A DNA stretch of 38,008 bases from Bradyrhizobium sp. (GCF_019242285.1 NZ_JAFAVV010000743.1:1-38008), one strand, 5' to 3'; positions 8,153 to 16,776 are shown, counted from the first letter of the stretch. Notes: generated by a model not told the origin, from the sequence alone. Numbers and translations: made by a program.

Positions 8153-10009
8153 TTACACTTGTGCCTGCAACAGGGTCTGCATCATGCTTTGAACGACCGA
8201 CATCAGGTGCGCATTGGCTGCATAGGTGTTCTGCACCTGGATGAGGTTCGACATCTCGGTGTCGATGTTGACCGCCGAGGTCGAGTTGAACTTCTGCTGC
8301 AGCGTCGAGACCACCACGCTCTGGCCCTGCTGGAGCTGCGTTGCCAGCGTCGAGGCATTGCTCTGCTGGCTGACGAACTGCTGCAGATAGTCGGTGACCG
8401 TGCCCTTGAAGGGCTGCGCGGCCGAGCCGAGCCCGGTCGACGGCGAATAGCTGAACTTCGCGGTGGTGAGCTGCGAGAACAGGAAGCTGGAGCGTGTGTT
8501 GTCGCCGGCGGCGGTGGCCGGCGAGGTGCTGTAGACGCTGAGCGCCGACGGATTCGCGAGCACCGCCGAGTTGACGGTGATGCGTCCGGCGAGCCCGGTC
8601 ATCTGCGAGCCGGTCGCGGTGTACTGCCCCGTGTAGAGCGAGCCGCCGTCGGTGAACAGCGGCAATTGCGCCTGCCCGCTGGCGAGCGAGGTCACGGTGG
8701 TCGTGGTCGAGGCCGCGTTCATCGTCGCCTGGCCCGAGCCCTGCACGGTCAAGGTCGAGCCGGAGCCGGAGAACGACAGACCGCGGCTGCCGAGCGCCGC
8801 GTTGAGCTGGGAGACGGCCGAGGCCATGCCGAGCGAGAGATTGACACCGACCAGCAGCGGATTGGCATTGATGCCGTTCTGCAGCGGCAGCGCGGCCGGA
8901 TCGGTGACGTTGACGACCGATATCTGGTGCTGGACGTTCGAGGAGTCGGTATAGGTCAGGTTGATCGTGTTGCCGGGCTGCACCGCCGACGTATTGACGC
9001 TGAAGCCGGCGGGCGGCCCTGTGACCGCGGTGCCCGCGGTCGTGACATCGGACAATGACGACGCCATCGTCGCGGCGAGCTGGTCGACCTGGTTCTGCGC
9101 CTGGACCAGGGTCTGGTCGCGCAACTTGATGTCGGCGGCGATCTGGCCCGAGCTCAGCACCTTGTTGGCGACCGCGTCGATCGAGGCGCCGTTGGGCAGC
9201 TTGATATCGAGCGCGCCGACGCCGGACAGCGAGGGATTGGTATTGTACTGCTCGGTTGCGCTGAGTGCGCCCTGCGAGGTGTAGATGAATTGCGAGGCGA
9301 GGCCCTGGCCGACGAGCTGGATGCCCGAATTGGTGAAGATGCTGACCTGGTTCGAGGAATCCGGGACCACGCGGATGTCGGCGAGCTTCGACAGGTCGTT
9401 GATGGCATTGTCGCGCTGATCCATCAGGGTCGCGGCCTGCGGATCGGTCGCGCTCATGCCCTGCAGGCGGCTGTTGATGCTCGCGATCTGCTGCATGTCG
9501 GTGTTGGCCTGCGCCGCCGAATTGCCGATGTCCTGATCGACATTGGTGCGCAAGGACTGGATGCCCTGCGTGGTCGAGTTGAGCTGAGAGGCCAGCGCCT
9601 GCGCCGACGACAGCGCGACGCTCTGCGCCGACGAGTCGCTCGGGCTGTTGGACAAGGATTGCAGCGCGGTGGTGAAATTGTTGAGCGCGCTCTCGAGCGT
9701 GCCGTCGCCGCCCGGCGTGCCGTAGACGCTCTGAAGCTGGCCCAGGATGTTCGAGATCTGGTCGGCATAGGCGCCGCCCGAGGTCTCCGTGCGCAACTGG
9801 TTCTGCACGAACAGATCGAGCTGGCGGTTGACGCCGGTGACGTCGACCGTCGCACCATAGGTGCCGCTCGAAACCTCGATCTGATTGGGGTTCTGGGTGA
9901 CGTAACCCGGTGTCTGCGCGTTGGCGATGTTCGACGAGATGATCGACAGCGCCGCCTGGTTGGCGCGCAGACCCGACATTGCAGCGGCAAGGGCCGAACT
10001 CAAACCCAT
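8153..10009 (-). CDS. flgK: FlgK, hook-associated protein 1
   Basis: A 618-residue HAP1 that joins the hook to FlgL and the filament. The N-terminal rod/hook signature is clear (MGLSSALAAAMSGLRANQAA, then ISSNIANAQTPGYVTQNP), and the C-terminus ends in the conserved helix NLIQVQNTYAANAHLMSVVQ. The middle is the usual variable Ser/Thr-rich part, somewhat larger than in E. coli. The gene begins 40 bases after flgE and ends 10 bases before flgL, in one minus-strand operon. Confidence 0.95.
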   Translation of the reverse strand: MGLSSALAAAMSGLRANQAALSIISSNIANAQTPGYVTQNPNQIEVSSGTYGATVDVTGVNRQLDLFVQNQLRTETSGGAYADQISNILGQLQSVYGTPGGDGTLESALNNFTTALQSLSNSPSDSSAQSVALSSAQALASQLNSTTQGIQSLRTNVDQDIGNSAAQANTDMQQIASINSRLQGMSATDPQAATLMDQRDNAINDLSKLADIRVVPDSSNQVSIFTNSGIQLVGQGLASQFIYTSQGALSATEQYNTNPSLSGVGALDIKLPNGASIDAVANKVLSSGQIAADIKLRDQTLVQAQNQVDQLAATMASSLSDVTTAGTAVTGPPAGFSVNTSAVQPGNTINLTYTDSSNVQHQISVVNVTDPAALPLQNGINANPLLVGVNLSLGMASAVSQLNAALGSRGLSFSGSGSTLTVQGSGQATMNAASTTTTVTSLASGQAQLPLFTDGGSLYTGQYTATGSQMTGLAGRITVNSAVLANPSALSVYSTSPATAAGDNTRSSFLFSQLTTAKFSYSPSTGLGSAAQPFKGTVTDYLQQFVSQQSNASTLATQLQQGQSVVVSTLQQKFNSTSAVNIDTEMSNLIQVQNTYAANAHLMSVVQSMMQTLLQAQV

Positions 10010-10049
10010 CTCAATTGCCCACCTTTACTCGCCTGCCTCGTGCTGCGCC

Positions 10050-11876
10050 TCAGCGCAGCACGTTGAGCAGGTCCTGAACCATGTTGTTGGCCGTGGTGAT
10101 CACCTTGGTGTTCGCCGAATAGGCCTGCTGGGTGACGATCAGCTTGGTGAACTCGTCGGCGATGTCGGTGTTCGAGCTTTCCAGCGACGAGCCGGCGATC
10201 GTGCCGGAGGCGCCGATGATCGCGGGCCCGGACAGGTCGGTGACCTGGTAGGCACCGCCGTCCAGCGCCTTGAGGTAGTTGGTGCCGTTGAAGTGCGACA
10301 GCGTGACCTGGGCGAGATCGATGTTCTGGCCGTTGGAGAACGTACCGATCACGAGGCCGTTGTTGCTGATGGCGACCGATTGGAGCTGGCCGGCGGCAAA
10401 GCCGTTCTGAGTGATCGTATTGATGGTGGCGGAGCCGCCGGAGCTTGCGAATTGCGTCAGCGCGCCGGAGGAGATGTTGACCGAGAGATTGCCGAGTCCC
10501 TGCCCGTCGACGGTGACGGAGGGGACGGTGATCGACGAGCTGGACGGCGACACCAGCGCGCCGTTGGCGTTGAAGGTGAAATTGGTGCCGGTGTTGATCC
10601 AGGCCGCCTGGGTGCCGGTCGCCGTGGTCGAGGTCTGGTAGAACAGGTTCCAGGTGTCGGTGTGGCCCGAGCCAAGCGAGGCACTGTCGGTCTTGGCCCA
10701 GCGCAATTGCAGGTTCACCGGGGTGCCCGCGGCGTTGTAGGCCGTCACCGCGCCGCCGGAGATGGATTCGTTGGTGAAGGTCTGCAGGTCGTTGCCCGTC
10801 ACGATGCCGGTGCCGACATTGGTGCCGGGGGCGCGCGACTGCGTGATCGGCACCGTGGCGAAACCGAGCCCGTGAAGGGCTGTCGTCGCGTTCGACGTGC
10901 CGGCGCTGATCGTCAGGTTCTGCGCAGTGCCGGTATGCAGGGTGATCTGGCCGCTCCCCGAGACGGTGGCGGTCGCGCCCGTGATCGCCGAAATCTTGTT
11001 GAGCAGCGCGCCGACATTGTCGGTGATGTTGAGCTGGTTGCTGCCGCTGGCGCCGGACGCGACGAAGCTGATGGTCGTGCCGTCGACCGTGATGCTGTCG
11101 CCCGCGGCGAATCCCGCGGCCAGCGAGTCGCTCGGCGATGTGCCCGACAGGGCCGTGGAGGTCGTGATCGCGACCGGCGGCGACATCTGGTTGTTGACGG
11201 CGGTGCCGGTGATGGTGGCGTCGACGGGCGGCGCCGCCGAGCCGATCGGCAGCGGATTGGTGGCGAAGTCGGAGGGATTGAGACCGCCTTCGGCCGTGAT
11301 CGTGCCGGCGGTCGACGTGGAGCTGGCCGGGGTCTTCGGCTGGGTCGGCAGGTTGGCGGCATAGGTCACCGCGGTGGTCGCCTGCGCCGGAATGAAGTTG
11401 TTCTGGAATTGCAGCACCTGCGGCACGTTACCGGTCGGGTTGCCGGTCTTGGCGTCGACCGTGACGCCCATCAGGTAGTAGCCGGCGCCGTTGACGAGGT
11501 TGCCGTTGGCGTTGACCTGGAAATCGCCGCGCCGCGTGTAGTCGGTCACGCCGCTGAACACCGGGACGTTATCGGTGATCGAGGTCGGCTTCTGCACCGA
11601 GAAGAAGCCGTCACCGTTGATCGCCATGTTGGTGGCGACGGTGGTGGTCGAAACGGTGCCCTGGGAGCTGATCGTCTGCTGGGCCAGCGCGGTCACGCCG
11701 CCGGCCACCTGCTTGTTCGGCGTCGTGGAGTCGGGGATCAGGTCTTCGAACGTGGTGCCGATACCCTTGTAGCCGATGGTCGAAGCGTTCGCGATGTTGC
11801 CCGAGATGTTCTGCAGCGCGAAGGATTGCGCCCCGAGACCACCCACCGCGGTCGTAAGCGCGTCGAAGATACCCAT
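10050..11876 (-). CDS. flgE: FlgE, flagellar hook protein (enlarged)
   Basis: A 608-residue hook protein, against roughly 400 in enterobacteria. It begins MGIFDALTTAVGGLGAQSFA and contains NISGNIANASTIGYKGIGT, the rod/hook N-terminal signature. GDGFFSVQ and DYTRRGDFQVNANGNLVNG form the FlgE/F/G core, and the C-terminus has the ESSNTDIADEFTKLIVTQQAYSANTKVI-type hook helix. A module encoded at about 10848-11158 is closely related to one in FlgL. The chosen ATG at 11876 has GGAGA 7 bases upstream; an in-frame longer reading to 11960 lacks such a site and overlaps the sigma-54 element. It is the first gene of the hook operon. Confidence 0.95.
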   Translation of the reverse strand: MGIFDALTTAVGGLGAQSFALQNISGNIANASTIGYKGIGTTFEDLIPDSTTPNKQVAGGVTALAQQTISSQGTVSTTTVATNMAINGDGFFSVQKPTSITDNVPVFSGVTDYTRRGDFQVNANGNLVNGAGYYLMGVTVDAKTGNPTGNVPQVLQFQNNFIPAQATTAVTYAANLPTQPKTPASSTSTAGTITAEGGLNPSDFATNPLPIGSAAPPVDATITGTAVNNQMSPPVAITTSTALSGTSPSDSLAAGFAAGDSITVDGTTISFVASGASGSNQLNITDNVGALLNKISAITGATATVSGSGQITLHTGTAQNLTISAGTSNATTALHGLGFATVPITQSRAPGTNVGTGIVTGNDLQTFTNESISGGAVTAYNAAGTPVNLQLRWAKTDSASLGSGHTDTWNLFYQTSTTATGTQAAWINTGTNFTFNANGALVSPSSSSITVPSVTVDGQGLGNLSVNISSGALTQFASSGGSATINTITQNGFAAGQLQSVAISNNGLVIGTFSNGQNIDLAQVTLSHFNGTNYLKALDGGAYQVTDLSGPAIIGASGTIAGSSLESSNTDIADEFTKLIVTQQAYSANTKVITTANNMVQDLLNVLR

Positions 11877-11949
11877 GAACTTGTCTCCACATTCGATACA
11901 GCGGCCCGGCCGACGGGGCATGTGGGACCGCAACTCGCGAAGACACCTC

Positions 11950-11964
11950 GCAAGCGGCATGCCA
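11950..11964 (-). promoter_or_regulatory. Sigma-54 promoter upstream of flgE
   Basis: On the minus strand TGGCATGCCGCTTGC has the -24 GG and -12 GC exactly 10 bases apart and matches TGGCAC-N5-TTGC except at one position. A start site about 12 bases downstream would give a leader of roughly 60 bases before flgE. Sigma-54 control of the hook operon is established in Caulobacter; here it rests on the motif alone. Confidence 0.6.
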
Positions 11965-12003
11965 GGATGGGAACTGGCGCTATTTCAATGACTTGAATGA
12001 CAA

Positions 12004-12026
12004 TGCCCCGGCTGGAGACCGGGGCA
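12004..12026 (-). terminator. Hairpin terminator below msrB
   Basis: TGCCCCGG (12004-12011) pairs perfectly with CCGGGGCA (12019-12026) around a 7-base loop. It lies about 47 bases past the msrB stop and before the flgE promoter. On the minus strand it is followed by a weak T-rich stretch, TTGTCATT. Confidence 0.55.
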
Positions 12027-12072
12027 CATTTGCCGGGCGGGCAACAATTGCCGGGCGACAGGCGCCAGGTCG

Positions 12073-12573
12073 TCAGGTTGCCGACGGGGCCGCCGGGTGA
12101 AACACCAGCGCCACCCCGTCCATGCAATAGCGCAGCCCGGTGGGCTTCGGACCGTCGTCGAAGACGTGGCCGAGATGGCCGCCGCAGCGGCGGCAATGCA
12201 CCTCGGTGCGCACCATGCCGAAGGTACGATCCTGGGTCTCGCCTACGGCGTTGTCGAGCGGCTTGAAGAAGCTCGGCCAGCCGGTGCCGCTCTCGAATTT
12301 GGTCTCGGACGCAAACAGCGGCAGGTCGCAACCGGCGCAGGCGAAGATGCCCTTGCGGTGCTCCTTGAGCAGCGCGCTGGTCCAGGGCCGCTCCGTGCCC
12401 TGCCGGCGCAGGATGTCATACTGCTCGGGCGTCAATTGCGCGCGCCAATCGGCGTCGCTCTTCTCGATCTCGAACTTCTCGGCGGCTGTCACCGGCGAAA
12501 CCCTGAGCCAGCGCAAGGCGGCGAGCCCGAGCAGGCTGGCGACGGAGACAAGCAGGATCCGGCGGTCGATCAT
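12073..12573 (-). CDS. msrB: Exported peptide methionine-(R)-sulfoxide reductase
   Basis: A 166-residue MsrB that reduces the R form of methionine sulfoxide in proteins. An N-terminal hydrophobic segment (residues 5-20, after MIDRR) ending VTAAEKF marks export to the periplasm; the paired arginines make a Tat-type signal possible. The catalytic domain spans about 40-160. Zinc ligands are Cys79/Cys82 (CAGC) and Cys127/Cys130 (CRRC), and the catalytic Cys150 lies in RYCMDG. The residue after Met151 is Asp, where Asn is more common in the family. The start at 12573 follows AGGGAG. A hairpin terminator lies downstream, so it is probably a single-gene unit. Confidence 0.92.
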   Translation of the reverse strand: MIDRRILLVSVASLLGLAALRWLRVSPVTAAEKFEIEKSDADWRAQLTPEQYDILRRQGTERPWTSALLKEHRKGIFACAGCDLPLFASETKFESGTGWPSFFKPLDNAVGETQDRTFGMVRTEVHCRRCGGHLGHVFDDGPKPTGLRYCMDGVALVFHPAAPSAT

Positions 12574-12677
12574 GGGGCTCTCCCTGCGGCGACAATGGCG
12601 TTTTCGCCTCCAGATACGCTATGCTGATCGCTGAAGTTACACGGCCCGAAACGGAAATCTCTCACAATGTTGCGAGG

Positions 12678-14180
12678 CTAGATCCCTTCGCCTTCCCCGC
12701 GATCGGCGGGAACGCGCGGCTCGGACGTTGGCAGCGGGGACGGCGGCCGAATTGGCCGCGGACGGCCCTGCGGCGGGTTTCCCCGGGGCGCCCCGGCCGG
12801 CGGCGGCCGGCGCGGCTGCGGCCGGATCGCGGCCTGGCGGTTGGCCTCGGCGAGCCGAACCTCGCGCAGGCGGTCCTGGACCAGCACGCGTTCGCGATGC
12901 CGCGCCAGCGCGCCGGCCGCGGCCGAGCTGCCGCGCGACCACAGCCCGACGAAGTAGCCCGCTACCCGTCCCGTCACCCCACCGGCCCAGACCAGCTCGA
13001 ACGGCGAGAACAGTTTCCAGCGATCATCGCCCCACAGCATGGCGCGGGCGATCAACTGTCCGGCCATCGCCGAGGTGTTCAGGCCCTGCCGACCGAAGCC
13101 GCTCGCCACCCACAGGCCTTTGCGCAATTGGCCGACCTGCGGCATGCCGTGCACGGTCTGGCCGATGGCGCCGCCAAAGGTCTCCGCGATCGCGATCCGG
13201 CCGAGCTCCGGAAAGACGGTGCGGATCCGCCGCGCGACAGCGCCGGCAAAGCGCCTGGGCTGGCCCGCCCAGGTGGTCTCGGGACTGGCCCATAGCAGGC
13301 GGTCGCCATCGACGATGCGGAAATGATCGATGCCCTCGCTGTCGATCACCGATCCGCGGAACGCGATCGACGCCGCCAGCCGCCCCCCCAGCGGCTCGGT
13401 GAGACCGGCGTAGCGCCAGACCGGCAGCAGCGTATCCGACAGCCGCTTCAACGGCGCGCCGAGATGGACGTTGCCGGCCAGCACGATGTGCGTGGCGCGC
13501 AGCCGCGCCGACGGAGTCACGATGCGCTTGCGGATGCCGGACGAATCGATGCCGACGACCGGCGTATCCTCGAAGATCCGCGCGCCCGAGCGGAGCGCCA
13601 GCGACGCCAGGCCGTGAACGTAGCTACGGCCGTCGATCTGGAACGCCTTCGGATAGTGGATGCCCTGGAAATAGCGATCGGTCTTGAGCTCGCCGCGCAC
13701 GCGATCGACCTGCCAGGCTTCGGCGTCGGTGCCGAAATCCTCGTTCAGCATCTGCAGGCGGCGGACGAGCCCATCACCGGCATCGACATTGGAAACCTCG
13801 AGCGCACCTTCGCTCAAGGAGATGCCCGGCATGTTCTCCTCGGTGGCGATGGAGCGGATGAACTCCATGCCCTGCCGGGACAGCGACCATACTTCGCGGG
13901 TGTCCTGCAGGCCGATGCGCTCGATCACCTCGCCGACCGGCAGGCCATAGCCGGGCAGCACGGTGCCGAGATGATGGCCCGATGCGTTCCAGCCGATCTG
14001 CCGTCCTTCCAGCACGGCGACCCCGGCGCCGAGCCGCGCCGCCTCCAGCGCGACCGTCAGGCCCGCCAACCCGCCGCCGACCACGCAGACGTCGACGTCG
14101 AGATCGAAATTGAGCCGTGCGTGATCCGGCTGGCTTGCCGCACTGCGTCGGTTGGTAGCGCTTGTGGAAGTCTCGCTCAT
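12678..14180 (-). CDS. FAD-dependent amine/amino-acid oxidoreductase (DadA/DAO type) with Pro/Arg-rich tail
   Basis: A 500-residue flavoprotein. Residues 30-56 form the Rossmann FAD-binding strand-loop-helix (VCVVGGGLAGLTVALEAA, then VAVLEG). The body follows the DAO/GlpD pattern, with WNASGHHLGTVLPGYG near the flavin and a C-terminal LWVASGFGRQGLNTSAMAGQ loop typical of the family. It probably oxidises a secondary amine or amino acid, but the substrate is not predictable. After about residue 430 the protein turns into a basic, proline-rich tail (RPPPAGAPRGNPPQGRPRP) that looks disordered and is not part of the fold. It is divergent from sixA. Confidence 0.8.
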   Translation of the reverse strand: MSETSTSATNRRSAASQPDHARLNFDLDVDVCVVGGGLAGLTVALEAARLGAGVAVLEGRQIGWNASGHHLGTVLPGYGLPVGEVIERIGLQDTREVWSLSRQGMEFIRSIATEENMPGISLSEGALEVSNVDAGDGLVRRLQMLNEDFGTDAEAWQVDRVRGELKTDRYFQGIHYPKAFQIDGRSYVHGLASLALRSGARIFEDTPVVGIDSSGIRKRIVTPSARLRATHIVLAGNVHLGAPLKRLSDTLLPVWRYAGLTEPLGGRLAASIAFRGSVIDSEGIDHFRIVDGDRLLWASPETTWAGQPRRFAGAVARRIRTVFPELGRIAIAETFGGAIGQTVHGMPQVGQLRKGLWVASGFGRQGLNTSAMAGQLIARAMLWGDDRWKLFSPFELVWAGGVTGRVAGYFVGLWSRGSSAAAGALARHRERVLVQDRLREVRLAEANRQAAIRPQPRRPPPAGAPRGNPPQGRPRPIRPPSPLPTSEPRVPADRGEGEGI

Positions 14181-14273
14181 GCCGTTTTCTTAGGGACCCT
14201 TTCCCGCTTTGTCACCTTGTCCTAAGGATGCGTCTGTAGACTATTCAAGGCGAGACGAATCGAGACCGTGCCC

Positions 14274-14810
14274 ATGCGCCGTTTGATGCTGCTGCGCCAC
14301 GCCAAGACCGAGCACGAGGCGCCATCGGGCCGCGATCAGGACCGACGCCTCGACGAGCGCGGCCGCAGCGATGCGGCCGAGATCGGCGGCTGGCTCGCCC
14401 GGCATCCGCCCTTTGCCGACATCGTGCTGGTCTCGCCCGCGGTGCGGGCCAGGCAGACCTGGGAAATCGCCTGGGAGGCGATGAAGGATATCGTTTCACC
14501 GCCGCAGGTCGAGTTCTTGCCGGCGCTCTATGGCGCCGATCCGGGCCGACTCCTGGAAGCCGTACACACCGCCGACGAGGCCGAGCGGATCATGCTGGTC
14601 GGACACAATCCCGGCATGCATGAATTGGCGCTGGGGCTGACCGGCGGCGGCGCAGCAGCGGGCAGGCAGGCGCTCGCCGAGAACTTGCCGACATCGGGGC
14701 TCGTGATGTTCGATTTCGCGGTCGACGACTGGACCGACGTGGCATTCCGCCGCGGCAGGCTGGTTCTCTTTGTCAGTCCGAAACTGTTGAAGCAGACTTC
14801 GAGCGACTAA
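14274..14810 (+). CDS. sixA: SixA-type histidine phosphatase
   Basis: A 178-residue member of the histidine phosphatase (phosphoglycerate mutase-like) superfamily, of SixA length. The N-terminus LMLLRHAKTEHE holds the phosphohistidine-forming RH motif, and GHNPGMHELA near residue 110 holds the second catalytic His. SixA removes phosphate from phosphohistidine proteins, such as phosphotransferase-type or two-component carriers. I chose the ATG at 14274; a GTG two codons upstream is possible and neither has a strong ribosome site. It is followed 39 bases later by the UspA gene on the same strand. Confidence 0.83.
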   Translation: MRRLMLLRHAKTEHEAPSGRDQDRRLDERGRSDAAEIGGWLARHPPFADIVLVSPAVRARQTWEIAWEAMKDIVSPPQVEFLPALYGADPGRLLEAVHTADEAERIMLVGHNPGMHELALGLTGGGAAAGRQALAENLPTSGLVMFDFAVDDWTDVAFRRGRLVLFVSPKLLKQTSSD

Positions 14811-14849
14811 GATCGATTCTGCTGATCTCACGGGTGAGAGGAGGCGCAG

Positions 14850-15275
14850 ATGTTCAACTCCATTCTCGTGCCGATCGATCTGGCCGATACCGATCTGGCC
14901 AAGCCGGCGATCGCGACCGCGGCGACCTTGTCAGAGACCTGGAAGGGTACGGTGCGGCTGTTGAACGTGCTGCCGATGACGCCGGTGATGCTCGCCGAAT
15001 ACGTGCCTGCGGATTTCGACGAGCAGCAGCGCCAGACATCGGAGGAAGCGCTCGCCATCGTCGCCCGCGAGTCCGGCATCGAGCAATCCAGAATCTCGAC
15101 CGTGGTGCGCCAGGGTGGCATCTACCACGAGATCCTCGAGGAGGCCGCTGCCGTCAAGGCCGACCTGATCGTGATGACCTCGCACCGGCCGGCGATGCGG
15201 ACCTATTTCCTCGGCTCCAATGCCGGCCATGTCGTGCGCTACGCCAAGTGCTCGGTGCTGGTGGTGCGGCACTGA
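14850..15275 (+). CDS. Universal stress protein, UspA family
   Basis: A single-domain UspA protein of 141 residues beginning MFNSILVPIDLADTD and ending GSNAGHVVRYAKCSVLVVRH, the standard C-terminal strand-helix-strand. The first two glycines of the ATP-binding motif G-2x-G-9x-G(S/T) are replaced (SHRPAMRTYFLGS), so nucleotide binding is doubtful. The start follows GGAGG with 5 bases of spacing. The next gene, a small membrane protein, starts 2 bases after its stop, so the pair is probably co-translated. The role is general stress adaptation in the cytoplasm; no specific trigger is visible. Confidence 0.9.
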   Translation: MFNSILVPIDLADTDLAKPAIATAATLSETWKGTVRLLNVLPMTPVMLAEYVPADFDEQQRQTSEEALAIVARESGIEQSRISTVVRQGGIYHEILEEAAAVKADLIVMTSHRPAMRTYFLGSNAGHVVRYAKCSVLVVRH

Positions 15276-15277
15276 AA

Positions 15278-15751
15278 ATGGCGCGCGGTTCAATGAAAGA
15301 CTGGTGGCGGAAGTGGACTTATGAAATGCCGCTCGCGCTCGGCGACATGCTGTGGGACGTCCTGGTCGTGCAGTTCGCCGCCTTTCTCGACCGTCTGACC
15401 TTGCGCAAGGCGATCGAGTTCGTCGTGATCGCCGTGCTCGTGATGGCGTTCGTGCAGACGTTGCCGATCGACATTGCGATCCTGTTCGCCGGCGACACGC
15501 TGATGTATCTCGAGATCGCGCTCGCGATCCGGCTCGCCGCGGGCCGGGATTTCTTCGTCGCAGCCTTCCGCCTGGCGATGCGGCTCGCGCGCCTCGCCAT
15601 GCACGCGCTTCGCCGTGCGCACGGCTACACCATCTCGCGCATCAGCCGCCGGCGCGAGCCGCAGACCCGGCCTCGTCTCACACCGTCGCGCGGTTCCGAT
15701 GATCCCGAAGCGGATGCCGGCATTGCCTGGGGCGCGCCGGCGCTGGCCTGA
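15278..15751 (+). CDS. Small membrane protein coupled to UspA
   Basis: A 157-residue protein I do not recognise. An amphipathic start (WWRKWTYEMPLALGDMLWDV) leads to a hydrophobic segment IEFVVIAVLVMAFVQTL, a short loop and a second hydrophobic segment, IAILFAGDTLMYLEIALAI. A strongly basic region (RLAMRLARLAMHALRRAHGY) and a polar tail follow, so it probably spans the inner membrane twice with a cytoplasmic C-terminus. ATGs at 15278 and 15293 are both possible. It starts directly after the UspA stop, which suggests a joint function. Confidence 0.72.
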   Translation: MARGSMKDWWRKWTYEMPLALGDMLWDVLVVQFAAFLDRLTLRKAIEFVVIAVLVMAFVQTLPIDIAILFAGDTLMYLEIALAIRLAAGRDFFVAAFRLAMRLARLAMHALRRAHGYTISRISRRREPQTRPRLTPSRGSDDPEADAGIAWGAPALA

Positions 15752-15797
15752 TGGCGTTGGCGAGAAGTCCGGTTCGGCAAGCCGCCCCAACTGCTAA

Positions 15798-15900
15798 AGC
15801 TTTATCCGTTCCGATGGAATCGGAACGGAAGCTCTAGCTTCTTTGTTTTGACGCGTTTTCTTCACGCGAACCGGTAGCCACTTCGCTCGAAAACGCTCTA
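15798..15900. repeat. Interspersed palindromic repeat
   Basis: The element begins with a 10-bp perfect hairpin (15806-15815 with 15819-15828, loop GGA), extended by AGCTT/AAGCT on the outside. It continues into GACGCGTTTTCTTCACGCG...CTTCGCTCGAAAACGC, which contains the inverted pair GCGTTTTC / GAAAACGC. From memory, close copies of this block are scattered between genes in Bradyrhizobium and related genomes. Its end overlaps the stop codon of the downstream minus-strand hydrolase. It may also end transcription of the UspA operon. Confidence 0.65.
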
Positions 15901-16776
15901 ATCGCTCTCGAATCCGAACAGCTTCGCGGGATTGTGAACGAGGATTTTCTCCAGCGTCGCCTGGTTGGGCGCGTAGCGGTACATCAGCTCCAGCAGGTCG
16001 GCATCATTGGGCGGCTCGACGACCGAGACCGGATGCGGCCAATCGCTGGCCCAGACGCAGCGATCGGGTGCCGCCTCGATGTAGGCCCGCGCGACCGGAA
16101 CGACGTCGTTCCAGGGCGGGCCCGCCTTCGACGTCTTCTCGCCGAGCGAGAGCATGACCCAGAAATTGCCTTTGGTCAGAAGCTCCAACATTATCTTCAG
16201 GTTCGGATCCTCGTTGCCCCGGGCCGGGTCCGGCCGCGCCATGTGGTCGATCAGCACCGGCACGTCCAGCGACTGATATTTCTCGACGCTCGATCTGATG
16301 CCGTCCTTCTCCGGCTGGATCTTCACATACCAGCCGAGCTCGCGGATCCGGGCGATCGCGCGCGCAAAATCCCGGTCCGACAGCACCGCGCCGAGCTCCT
16401 GGCGAAACGAGAAGCGCGCGCCGCGCACGCCCGCATCATGCAGCTTGGCGAGATAGGCATCGCTCGCCTCGGCGAACACCAGCGCATTGGCGCAGCCGCG
16501 ATAGTTCGTCCCCATGGCGGCGAGGGCGTCGAGCACGACGGCATGATCGGCGCCATAGGTCGTGGTCTGCACGATGATGCCGCGCTCGATGCCGAGCGCC
16601 CTGTGCATGCGACGCGCGGCGTCCCAGGTCGCACTCGGCATCTGATAGGCAGCGCCGGGCCGGACCGGATATTTCTCCAGCGGACCGAGCACGTGGAGCT
16701 GGCTGTCGACGGTTTGCGGCGGTGGCGGCTTCGACGGCCGTCGCGGGTCCGGGTTGAACGGAAGATAAGTCGGCAC
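15898..16776 (-). CDS. Amidohydrolase, 2-pyrone-4,6-dicarboxylate lactonase (LigI)-like
   Basis: A 292-residue TIM-barrel protein of the amidohydrolase_2 / COG3618 type. Near residue 24 is DSQLHVLGP, where the family usually has D-x-H-x-H; the first His is Gln here. Further landmarks are VPVLIDHMARP near residue 175 and CVWASDWPHP near 240, with the barrel-end Asp. LigI hydrolyses a lactone in aromatic acid breakdown and is known to work without a metal, so loss of the His need not inactivate the protein. The start is a GTG at 16776 with GAGAGGG 8 bases upstream, 3 bases after the RidA stop. The stop codon lies in a palindromic repeat. Confidence 0.8.
   Translation of the reverse strand: MPTYLPFNPDPRRPSKPPPPQTVDSQLHVLGPLEKYPVRPGAAYQMPSATWDAARRMHRALGIERGIIVQTTTYGADHAVVLDALAAMGTNYRGCANALVFAEASDAYLAKLHDAGVRGARFSFRQELGAVLSDRDFARAIARIRELGWYVKIQPEKDGIRSSVEKYQSLDVPVLIDHMARPDPARGNEDPNLKIMLELLTKGNFWVMLSLGEKTSKAGPPWNDVVPVARAYIEAAPDRCVWASDWPHPVSVVEPPNDADLLELMYRYAPNQATLEKILVHNPAKLFGFESD

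Noticed and set aside
9921..11996. A 691-codon open frame on the plus strand opposite flgK/flgE, Arg/Gly/Asp-rich.
   Set aside because: It lies opposite two certain flagellar genes, is low in complexity, and has no family likeness. High GC at third positions creates such antisense frames.
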